From NCBI RefSeq assembly GCF_932526225.1, contig NC_064034.1, positions 20,983,747-21,047,746 of the forward strand: 64,000 nucleotides of DNA. The letters are read 5' to 3'. The stretch is from Nematostella vectensis. Its lineage: Eukaryota; Cnidaria; Anthozoa; Actiniaria; Edwardsiidae. The notes beneath the pieces were generated by a model. The model was not told the DNA's origin. It searched no databases and worked only from the letters and a program-made list of their open reading frames with translations. This document shows, piece after piece, positions 23,001 through 35,000 of this stretch; the first letter of the stretch is position 1; each line of letters begins with the position of its first letter. Both the position numbers and the translations under genes were made by a program.

Positions 23001-26000
23001 TGGTCAAGGTCCCAGTGGGAAACAGGTAAAAATTTTCAACATCTGCGTGATACACAATGCCAGGAAAACGACTTTCTCTCATTTTTACGCATCAAAACTT
23101 TATGTGTTTGTCTATATATCCCTAACCCTAACCCCACAATACTGGCAAATGTGCAATACAAGACTGTACCTCTGCAAGCAGGTGTTTACATACAGTATCT
23201 GCTACCCTGACTTAGGATTTAGTGCAGGTCTGCATTTACCATAAGTGTTGTATTTTTCAGGCTATACTTTCTGTCTTCTTTTTATATGCTGTGTAAACCA
23301 TGGTATAAAAACTCCTGACGTACCAGTAAATGAAGCGCAACACAGCTTACGTTTCTAACATTTTTTTCCAGTCTGAAGTCAGTACAAAGAAAGGGGTATT
23401 CCTGATTGTGTGCCCAGGAAGCATGTTATATAACTGGAAGGATGAACTGGACACTTGGGGCTATTTCAGGGTCAAGATGTACCATGGGTCCAGTAAAGAG
23501 ATGGTCATGGACCAGGCAGCTAAGGGCAAACTGGACGTGGTTCTTACCACTTATGATACCTTGAGGATTAACGTGGTATGTTCGTGGAACCATGTATTGT
23601 TAAGGTTTTAATCATGGCTCCAAACAAACTCACGTGTGACGTCATCATCATTGTCATTAGTTGCAGGCATCTTTGGAGTTCCCGAGAGAAAAAAATTCAA
23701 TCTATTTAATAAAAAATGTCTACGATGATCTTTTTTAGACAGAGTTTGATTGCGTCAACTGGCTTGCCGTGGTCATGGATGAGGTGCACAAACTAAAAGA
23801 CCCCTCAGCCAAGAATACCAAAGCTGCAAAACGACTTAAGGTCCAAAGAAGGTAAAAAGTTGTACCGGAAAGATCCCTCATCTAAGAATACTAAACTTTC
23901 AAAGCAGCCTAAGTTCAAAAGAACGTAAGATATTTTACCCAAAAGACCCTACAGCCAAGAACACCATAGCTGCAAGGTCCAACGAAGGTAAGACATTTTA
24001 CCAAAAAGACTCCAGAGTCAAGAATACTAAAAGGATTTCAACCTGCATTTTTAGAACTTTCATCAATATAACCTTAAGTAGTTGGGACACTAAGGTCCAA
24101 TGGAGGAAAGACATTTTACCCCAAAAATCCAACAGCCAAGAATACTAAAAGGATTTCAACCTGCACTGTTTAGAACTTTCATTTATATAACCATAAGTAG
24201 CTGGGACACTAGACTTTTTCTGCCCTCACCTTCAATAATGCGGATACCTGTTGGCCTAATTATGCAATAAAGCTCAGTGCATTGAAGAAGGAACAATAAC
24301 ACTTGCCACAAATTGGCTTTGATTTCAGTTCCATGATTACAGTTTAGTTATGCTTTCAGTTTTGCTTGACTCAATCATTTTGATAACTTTTATGCCCTTA
24401 TTTAGGTTTGGCTTGACAGGGACCCCACTTCAGAATCGCTGGTCGGAGTTGTGGTGTGTTCTTGACTGGGCAAATCCTGGTTGTCTTGGGTCCAATTTGA
24501 GATTTGATGCTTTCTATGGAAAAGCAATCAGGAAAGGTCAGCGACATGATGCCAACAAGCGAGAACTTGCTCTTGGACGAACAAGTAAGACCCTTAATTA
24601 ACCACTCTTGTTCTCCCAAAACATGGTTGAAACAATAATAATTTAGGTCCTGTGTAGGTAAGAATTTTTAAAATTTGTGGAATAGTCTAGGCCCAGTTTC
24701 CTCCTTTTGCACTTGTGATGAAGTAGAGACTTCTCCACAGTTTGTCAGTAAGCATGGTGTTATCAGGTTGGGAGAATTTATGGAATACTATAGGCCCAGT
24801 TGCCTCCTTGCACTCATGATGAAGTAGAGACTTCTCCACAGTTTGTCAGTAAGCATGGTGTATCAGGTTGGGAGAATTTGTGGAATAGTCTAGGCCCAGT
24901 TTCCTCCTTGCACTCATGATGAAGTAGAGACTTCTCTACAGTTTGTCAGTAAGCATGGTGTATCAGGTTGGGAGAATTTGTGGCGTAGTCTAGGCCCAGT
25001 TGCCTCCTTGCACTCATGATGAAGTAGAAACTTCTCCACAGTTTGTCAGTAAGCATGGTGTATCAGGTTGGGAGAATTTGTGGAATAGTCTAGGCCCAGT
25101 TGCCTCCTTTCACGCTGATGATCATGAAGGGACTTCCCTACTGTGCAACAATATGTTATCAGATTGGGAGAATTTGTGGAATAATTTGTCCTTAGTTAAA
25201 TTCCACCTCATTTTCTTCTGCTCTATCTCCATGAAATCTGGCTCTTAATAGCATTTTTTGTTTAAAAATATCTCAGTTATTTACATACTTCAATAAGCTT
25301 TTGGCATGGATGCTTTGCATGACTCTGTAATGTTGAAGAGCTTCAAATGGTTGCTTGATTGATATCGGAGAATTGTTACATGAATCCCTGCAGGATCAAG
25401 TCAATTCCAGTCAAAGCTTAACAATTGGATGCTTCGTAGGACTAAGGATCTGATAGCCCAGCATTTGCCACACAAAGGTAATATGAGTAGTTCAAGCAAA
25501 GGACCCGTTACCTTGTGAAAATAAATGGTATAAGATATAACTTTAACATTTACAGTCATTTGTACGCTGACAGTAGTGCCTTTGCAAGTCGGGCGATTTT
25601 CTTTTAAATCACCAGTCCTTTTCATATTAGGAAATGAATTCGAGCCCTCCTGGATTCTGAATAAAGTCAATACAAGTAGTATAGTATGTACTGAACTAAC
25701 AGACTTTATAGTGTAATGTAATGAGGAAGAACCACTTCCTATTTGCCGGCTCATGGCTATTTATACTCTGTTCAGATGACAAGGTAGTGTTCTGTAGCCT
25801 CACACCTTTCCAAGAAGACGTCTATATGGCTTTGCTTCAATCACCTGACGTACAGCTTGTGCGCAAGAAAGATTACCCATGTGACTGTGGGAGCGGACAA
25901 AACAGGGGCAAGTGCTGCTACTCGGTGAGACTCATATCCCCTGGTGGGTCGGGTGGGGTGGATGTGGTGCACTCCCAAGCAACTCTCTTAAATGAAATGT

Positions 26001-29000
26001 TCTCGATTTGTAAAGGAAGTGATTCGAGGCATAAGTGTTATTAAGATAAGGTTACGCTAAAACTGCGTGACATATAAGCAGTAGGTGATTACCCTGAAAA
26101 TTATGTGTTGCTCTTTTTGATTCGCTAAAAGTATGCAGCAAAGGGAACGTTGCGATATGATCACTCAAAGTAGTTTTTTTTAATGTGAATGAAATTTGGT
26201 ATCATTTTAAAAAGTCCTGCCATTCTTTTCGTAAATAAGATGGTCTTCGTTTCACACCCACCAGTAGGTAGTTCTCCTTTACCCCGTCTTCACTTATTTT
26301 GTCATAACCTCCACCCTATATTTGCCAGTGTTGCCCAGTGTCGGGTGAACCTCTCAAGTCGCTGTTGATGCGCTGTTTCCAGTTGTTTCTCAAGGTCGCC
26401 AACCACGCGGCTCTGCTCATGCCGGGAGTCAAGCAAACTGATGATCAGAGGAAACGGGTAGGGTTTTTTGTCGCTGTACTCAGCAGTAGTAATTACCTTA
26501 GATGTATTTCTATCCCTTATTAAATATTTTTAAATTGTTTGACTTTTTTCAATTTCATTACATTTTCTTAATTTTTGAAATTTATTTTAAATTTCGTCAC
26601 CAATCCTTTATATTCCTTGAATTTTTCTAACCAATCCTTAAGCAACTAGATCCAATATTTTGTAGTTGTGTGTTTTTTCGCTATAATAAAATAATAGCAA
26701 TTTGCTCACTTTTTTTTTTGCAAACCAGCTTTTTTAACTTGCGAAAATCACCGCTATTAGAGGTTGCGAATGGTCTCCTGGATTTTTGAATTCTTCGAAA
26801 GTCTTCTTATCAAGAATAATCGCGTCTTCCGACCTTGCGCAAATACTCGTATTCTAGCAACTCAAATATATTTTTCTGACGTTTGAAGGCAATATGATTA
26901 GACGAAATTGTTTATATATGCTTGTTGCTTGTTTACAAACGCTTAGTATTGTTGGAGTACCTTGTAATGCTGACAAGGCTGACTACAAGAGAAGGTAGAT
27001 GTGAATTTCATTAGCGGCACCTCCCAACATGGCGTACAAGCAGCATATCCGCTAGTCTTGTCCTCTGGCTTCTATTGGCTGGGGGGCTTGGCTTATTAAG
27101 GGAGGCTGTTATCCGGGCGTTTAAGCATGAGATCTGTACAGTACGGATTCACACATATTTCACTGCTACTGGATTTGGTAGATTCTCAAGGTGAAAGAGT
27201 GAATTTAACGTGATGTTTTTCGAGTCGGTCCGGAACACACACGAAGTGTGATCAATGAAGTACTTGTTGTTTACCGCCACAGCTAGTTTTATCTTGTATT
27301 AAAAGCTATGTAATAATAGTTTACTAGATATATTTAGGCACTGCCTAAAAGCGGAGCCCCAAAACTCGAATCGCGTATAAGGAAATGAGGTATCAATAAA
27401 AAGGTGAAATGTCCCCAAAGGACTGAAATGGATATAAAGAATAAGATAATCTGTACATTTATCTCTCTTACATTAGTCACTGGAAACAGTAGTCATATAA
27501 ATAGAGGAGTTTACTAAGATATTTATATTTTATTAATAGATTGAGATGTGGTAATAAATTATAATATCTAGCCTGCTTATTATATAAAAAAAAGAAATCT
27601 CAGTTGAAGAGCTGCATGGGACAATTACATCTAAGTTTTAAACTTTGCTTTATATGTGAGATGATGAGAGTATCTGTGGAACCTGACTATTTTTATATTT
27701 TAGTCCAAACCTATATATTGTGGTACACATGCCCCTTTGAGCGTATCTGTGGAACCTGACTATTTTTATATTTTAGTGAAAACCTATAAAGTGTGGTACA
27801 CATGCCCCTTTGAGCGTATCTGTGGAACCTGACTATTTTTATAATTTAGTGCAGACCCATAGTGTGGTACACATGCCCCTTTTCGGTACAAGGATGCAGC
27901 CAATGATTTTTAATCCTGACTCTGTTATGACAAAATATCTGAAATAAAATGCCGTATTTATTAGAAAAAAGCCTTAATTTTAAAACCCTGTTATAGGGCA
28001 ACAACAACAATTATAATACACAGAATTAAGAATAGTGATAATTGAAGACTTGATAACTATTCGTATGAAGACAAAAGATCCTGTTCAGCACTGATAGACT
28101 AGAAATAAACACTCTGTTATGACAGACTGCTCTAAATATATCCGTTTTAGAGCAAAGAATGTAAATCATTCTTTTCTTTTTGGTGGCATGCCCTATAGTA
28201 AATAAAGGTGGAGAACCCCCAACCCCCCCCCCCCCCCACTTCAGGGTAACATTGTAGCTATCGATTAAATGTAATCTGATACCAAAATTGAATGAATTCT
28301 TTCTGTTGTTGATGTGTAGGTTGCTACAAAATTGAAAAATAAACTGGCTAGATTAAAAAAAAATGAAAGCTGAGACGTCATTTTCCAAAAATACACAACT
28401 GTTACACGAAATAACTTATTTGGAAAAAAAGACATTAACAAACCAATTATCATCATATAACAGATATTACAATTATTATTACATAACAGATTTTTTTTAA
28501 AAATGGGCATTAAACCAACAGAAATGTATAGTCTTCTAAATCCATTTTTTTAAAATTCTTACAATAGTGTAAATCCTAGGGACATATGCCTTAACTGATA
28601 AAATGACTGCAATTAGCGATAGTAGGTGACGTTATTAATGTGTCTCCTCCTTCTCCTTCTTTTCCAGCTTGGCTGTTTTTTTTTTTCTAAATAATACAAA
28701 TATTATAAAATGGATTAGTAAACAAATAAGCAGCCCTGTAAAATGTTAAGAACATTCTATGGAGGAGATGATATTTATACATTATATTTTCACAAATTTA
28801 ATTTATTTACTGTGGGAGGGCTTAGCTAAAAAACAGATGGGGATGGTCAACAGCAAAATCAAATTTCACCCTAAGGGATGATATCACTGAGGGCGTGGTT
28901 AACAGCAAGTCTTACCATTGAGAGATAGATTTGGTAAGAGTTTACACCCTAACAGAGACTGTGAAATTTCATTGCTTATTATAATATCTCATGTGAGAAA

Positions 29001-32000
29001 TCAGCTACAAAAATCAAAACACCTCACAAAGTACAATTTTATGTCAGCATCATGTGCAAAAAAAGATGTGGTCCATTTTGATAAAACTCGTCATAATTTG
29101 GTATCAATTTGGATATTTTTCTTACCTGATTCTAAACATTCTTGACTGGTTAAGTTGTTATCTTCTCTAGCTTGAGTGTTTCTTCAGCTAAATCCTGTGA
29201 ATAGAAAAAGAGTAGGATGCAGCACAATACATAAGGAATAAAACAGTTAAATTTTATTCTCATAAATCAGTGTACTACTGTAAATTGTCTCGGTTATTTC
29301 AAATTGTAAGATTGTAAATAGTCCTCTAAAATAATCTGGCTTTTTCATTTAATAAAAGACAATCAAAAACAACTGAACACCTATAAGTTAGGTTCCACTT
29401 AACATATCTACCCAAAAGATTAATTGGTTAAGAAAGTTATCCAAATTAACAGATAAAATAATTACTTTTAAGTTTAAAAAAAATGACCACGATGGGTGAA
29501 GTGTGCGAAGACAGGAATTTAAAGGACTGAGTAGCAAAGACTAAAAGTAGTAATCTGAATGAATATATGAAAGACAGGTTTTCATAAGCCCGTGAAATGT
29601 CTTTGTTCTCTTTTGTTTTGGCTTGATTGCTACACTTTGACTGTTATAATTACTCTTTGTTTTAAGGGTTTATGAAAACCCCTCTAAGATCAAAATCATG
29701 ACAAATATCACTGTGCACATTCCACATACCACACCTTTGATGAATTCAATTTATCGTTTCTAGTTTTAGCGAATGTACTTTCCAACATAAACACAAAATC
29801 CAACATTGCTAATCCTTAAGTAGAGTGGTTTTCAAAAACCCGTGAAATACTATTTAGTTTATACACTGAATGTCTTTGTTCTTTTTTTGTTGTTGTTGTT
29901 GCACGGGATTCTGAAAACCACTCTATCAAGTACCAAACTAACCTGAACTATTTGTAGCGCTGGAAAGATTGTCAATCTTCTTCCGTTTTCTCTATTTGTT
30001 TTTCTGCCTTTCTCGCCCTCTTTGCTCTTCTGTCATACACAATCGGCTTTGGCGCCGTCTTTCATTCGCATCTCTCCTCTCCTCTTCTGTTACTTATACG
30101 TGCCAGCGTTCTGATTGTTGTTGTTGGCGTTCCCTTTCATTCGCATTTCTCCTCTCTTCTTCTGTCATACACAATCGGCTTTGGCGCTGTCGTTCATTCG
30201 CATCTCTCCCTTCGTCTTCTGTCATACCCTGCCGTCGTTCTTGCATTCTTTGGCGCTTTGTTTATTGTCTAGTTTCTGAAACTTGCCTTTTTGAAGAGCC
30301 ATGTTGTTGTTCACTGGGTCTCTCGCCGACTTCAAACCAAATAAGTAGCAATTTCTAAATTATGATTCTAGCCCGACTAAAGAATGTTTATAACAGGAAA
30401 ATACAAATTAAAACAAAATTTAAAAAAAAAATCTTCGCAATTCTTTCCATTTTGCATGTTCGTATCTGTGTTTTTTTTGGTGTTGTTTTAGTTAACTGTG
30501 TAGCTTTTTTAGCAAGCGAAAAATGTTCCTGTGACTTTACACGCGTCCCCCGCTTTGGCGCCATTCATTTTTCGACCAATCAGAGTGCGAGGCACATCAG
30601 ACACAGGAAAAATCCACAGGTATCCCATCGTGACCACGGAAACTTTATCGTATAGCTATACCACTTTTCTATGACTATGGGGCTCCGCAGGTGCTCCGCT
30701 GAAATATTTGCTTATACCAATCCAATGATGATATTAGAATTCGAACAGTTAAAATCGCGATTTTCGGAAAAGATTATCGCAAGGGTTGTTTGACAACCGA
30801 GGTCTGTCACAAGTCGCCTGGGGCGAGGCTACGATTCTGGCTGTTTTGCTGTTCGACAGGGTTTTAAAATGGCACAAGGCCGTCAGCTATTTTATGTCAT
30901 AAGACCATTTTGTAATACTCCACGCAAATGCATACTGCCTTATTTGTTTGATGTCACCAGGCGAAAGCGATCTGCGAAGGGGTTTTAACCAGGCACCCTC
31001 ATTTTGTACAGTCTCTGGCGGAGAACTCGTTCCAGACCCTCTCAAACCCGGAATACTGTGGGAAAATGAAGGTCCTGGACAAGCTTCTGCGCATGTTCGA
31101 AAAAGACAAGTGTAAAGTCCTGTTGTTTTCCTACTCTACCGAGGTAAAGTAGAGGCGACTTTAGAGGGGAGGGGTGGAAGCAGGGGCAGTGTTGGGGGGA
31201 TATAGGAAAATGTTTACCTTATAAATTGGACACCGCCTTAGAACAGAAAAAAAGGCTTTTATTCAGTCTTTTTTCCCACGAAGCTGATTCAAATAATTCA
31301 TCGTATACCATTATCTTGTAGTTGCTCAATATTTTAGAGAATTACGTCATTGGGCGCGGCTTGGTGTTCTCTCGACTTGATGGTCAGACGTCTCCCGCAC
31401 AGCGCATGCGCGTAGTGAGAGAGTTTAACGGCAACCGCGACATCTTCATCTGTCTTGTGTCTACTAAGGCGGGAGGACTGGGTCTGAACTTCACGGGTGC
31501 TAATGTGGTGATAATATTTGACCCCACGTGGAATCCATCCAATGATCTACAAGCACAGGACAGGTACTCAACTTTCAATTAAATAAAACAAATTTCGACA
31601 TTAATTTTGAAGAGCAGGGACCTCCAGTGACAGGGTTTTTATTTCTAAATAGTACCCAAAGGTAAACTTTTTTTTAAAGAAATGATAAAAAAGGATTGTT
31701 GCGAAGGAGTCGTAGTTACATGATCCTTGAAGTTCAATGCTCTCCCCTCTGACTTCAAGGAACTTGTAACAGAACTTTCTTAACCAAACTGTGTAATGTT
31801 TCCCACCTTGAATATAGATTTTGTTACGACCGCCTTTATCTTTACAGCCGTTGCTACTCCACTTAACGTTTTTCTCTCTTTTTCCCATCAATATGCCAGT
31901 GTAAAAATCTATGTGATTTGATGTGTCTTCTTGTCATCGTTGTATTGTCATGTAGCTCATTATGTGTGTATCCGCGCGCCTCATGGGGCCATGGTCCTGC

Positions 32001-35000
32001 TGATTGTTTAGATATCTATATTTGTATATCTTTTTAGGTTAGTATAGGTATTCTGAGTTTTCAATTGACAATCAGGGTAGTTCTTTCTCTGATTTAGGCT
32101 TATCAGGGTCTACCGTACTGGCTAGGGCAGAGATGTTCAGTTTTATTTGCTTTAGTGTTTTGTATCGAAGCTGCGTCTTGTTGGTGGTTTAAACAGGGAC
32201 TTTTTTTCTTCTTCTATTTTTCCCCTATCAGGGCCTACCGCATTGGTCAGCGCCGGGATGTTCAGGTTTTGCGGCTGATCTCATCGGGAACCATAGAGGA
32301 GATGATGTATCTGAGACAGATTTACAAACAGGTATTATAAAACTAATAGGAGTGTGCAATATAACCCTTTTATATCTCATCATCATCATCATCAACATTA
32401 GCATAAAAATCCTTACCGTCATGATCATCACCGTTATCATCATCTCCATCATTACCGCCATCATCAGCGCCATCATCTTTTTAATGATGGTGAGGACAAG
32501 TATAAGAATGCTTGTTTTAAAAATAATTGAATATCCAATTACAATATCAGCAAATGGCCAATATTGCCATCTCCGGCTCCACTGAGCGGCGGTACTTCAT
32601 GGGCGTCGAGGGCGAGAAGGATCACAAAGGAGAGCTATTTGGTATCGAGAATCTGTTCGCTTACCGCGCAGAGGGCATCAACCTGGCGCAGGATATCATC
32701 AGGCGTACAGACAAGGTGGAGGCGGGGCTAAGGGTGGCCGAATACCAGATAGTCGCGGCTGTCAAGGCGGAGTCAGAGGTAAGGTATGGGGTACCATGAT
32801 GATTGATGATGAAATGACTGATGCGTGGTGGTGATGATTTATGCTGGTGATGATTTATGATGATGACGACGACAACGATGATGATGATTATTATTAAGCT
32901 TATAACTGATGGTTAAAATTGACGGTGATGATGATGATTGATGGTGGTTTTGATTGGTGATGATGATGATTAAGATGATGATGATCACAGTTATGCGAAA
33001 TGTGATAAAGATACATTTAAATTGTGACAAAAAGTGGGGAATTTTCTTGCTGCCAAAATCCCGCCTTAGCAGGGCTGAGAATAGTAGTTAAAACCGTTTG
33101 GCGTCTTTATTTTTTTTTTTAAACAAACATACGTCTCAAAAGATCTCGTAAACTGCTGAAAACATGACATAAAGCTAACGTTGCAAAATGGTTTCACAGG
33201 AAGAGGACGAGAAATGTTCTAAGGCTGATGGTGGAGCCGAAGATGGTTACGACCTTGAAACCATTGCATCGCAATTCTTAGACGATGACCAACCAATCAA
33301 CGGCTCAGATACCGCTCAGCACACTCTTCAGCCAAGCAGTGATGATTATGATATTATGATGACAAATGACTCCGATTCTCAAATTATATCAAAATCACGC
33401 CCAGGGAAGAAGCGTAAGCCTTTAGATCTTGTTTCATCGGACAGCTCGGATGAGCCGGGCAGTCCCAGTTTGGACAAAGAACCATGCCATCATGGCGTGT
33501 ATCAGAGCACAGTCTATCACAGACCTAGGACAAGTAAACTAATTTCTAGTTCAGATGATACTGAAAGTAGCTTAGAGGAATCGCAAAGGGAGGTCAGTGG
33601 AGATTTAGAAATGCAGGATGACCACCATGCAAATCAAAGGATTATGACCAAAGTTAAACCTAAACTTCATAATCCACAAGGCCATGGAGGTGATCTTGAA
33701 TTGTCCAGATCGCGATTCCAGGAAGTATCTGGAAGCTTAGGTAGAGATAGACAGTTTAAAGGAGGCGAAGAGGTAGGATCTGGCCACAGCAGTGACGGTA
33801 GTGAAGATAGGAAAGGACATAAGGGTGCAGCTGGTACAGACAGGCAGTCCAGACAGCGGAAGGAAAGAAGACGTGATGGTGGCAGTGGTGATGGTGAAGA
33901 GGCTATGTCTGGCGGTGATGATAATAGCAAGAAATCTGATGAGAAAAACTATGATCGTAATGCTGACAAGGATGATGATGATGGTGGTGGTGCTGATGAA
34001 GTCGAGGGTACTAATGGTCACGATGGCGATGACAAAGACAATTTTGATGATAATGATGATGCTTATGAATATGACGACGGCGACTTTGATGTTGATGATG
34101 ATAACGACGACGTCGATGACAATGTTGATGCTAGTTCTACTCATGATAGAACAAAAAGGACTTCACAACAATGCGTGGATGAATGTTCTATTGACGACCA
34201 AGACTCGAGCGACGAGCGTAAACATGGAAACGCTGGAAAAATCTCCATACCCCAAACGTCTAATTGTGTGGTTGATAGGAAAGACAAGGTCGACAGGGTT
34301 TTGGGTGAGTGTTTCGCGTTTTTATATATTGTTCTGTTGTACAACGATGTCATTGTGTGGGTCCTTGTCTCACACGACACTGCACTGGGGATGGTACTTG
34401 CAGTGCTATGTGTCTGTCTGCTATAGGTAAGATGGTCCACCCCTCCCCATTACTTTTCACCATATTCACCATTTCCACCATTTGCCACATAGCCCAATGC
34501 CATGGCCATGGTACTTGCAGTGCTGACTGTCTGCTATAGGTATGGTGAACCACCCCTCCCCCTTACTTTTCACCATATCCACCATATCCGCCATTTGCCA
34601 CATAGCCCTATCCCTTGGCCATGGTGCTTGCAGTGTTGACTATCTGCTTTAGGTATGGTGGACCACCCCTCCCTCTTACTTTTCACCATATCCACCATTT
34701 CCTCCATTTGCCACATAGCCCTATGCCTTGGCCATGGTACTTGCAGTGCTATGTGTCTGCTTAATGTATGGTGGACCACCCCTCCCCCTTACTTTTCACC
34801 ATATCCACCATATCCGCCATTTGCCACATAGCCCTATCCCTTGGCCATGGTGCTTGCAGTGTTGACTATCTGCTTTAGGTATGGTGGACCACCCCTCCCT
34901 CTTACTTTTCACCATATCCACCATTTCCTCCATTTGCCACATAGCCCTATCCCTTGGCCATGGTACTTGCAGTGTTGACTATCTGCTTTAGGTATGGTGG

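Larger units (their letters stand above)
26458..30960 (+). other. intron 14, 4.5 kb, rich in transposon remnants
   Basis: The intron contains a 73-bp triplication (27668-27884), a C tract near 28223-28237, two related foldback MITEs (29575-29684 and 29821-29925) and a minus-strand Arg/Glu-rich pseudogene fragment (about 29985-30320). An 11-base inverted pair GCGGAGCCCCA (27351-27361 and 30678-30688) might mark the ends of a larger insertion. A CCAATCAGAG motif lies near 30580. No exon of the host gene was found inside. Confidence 0.6.

Noticed and set aside
23118-23133. CCCTAACCCTAACCCC, telomere-like
   Set aside because: Only two full hexamers in an intron; too short for an interstitial telomere.
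33667-34440. Long open frames on the minus strand and in other + frames over exon 19
   Set aside because: They arise from the GAT/GAC trinucleotide repeat, and the exon 19 frame is fixed by phase with exon 18.
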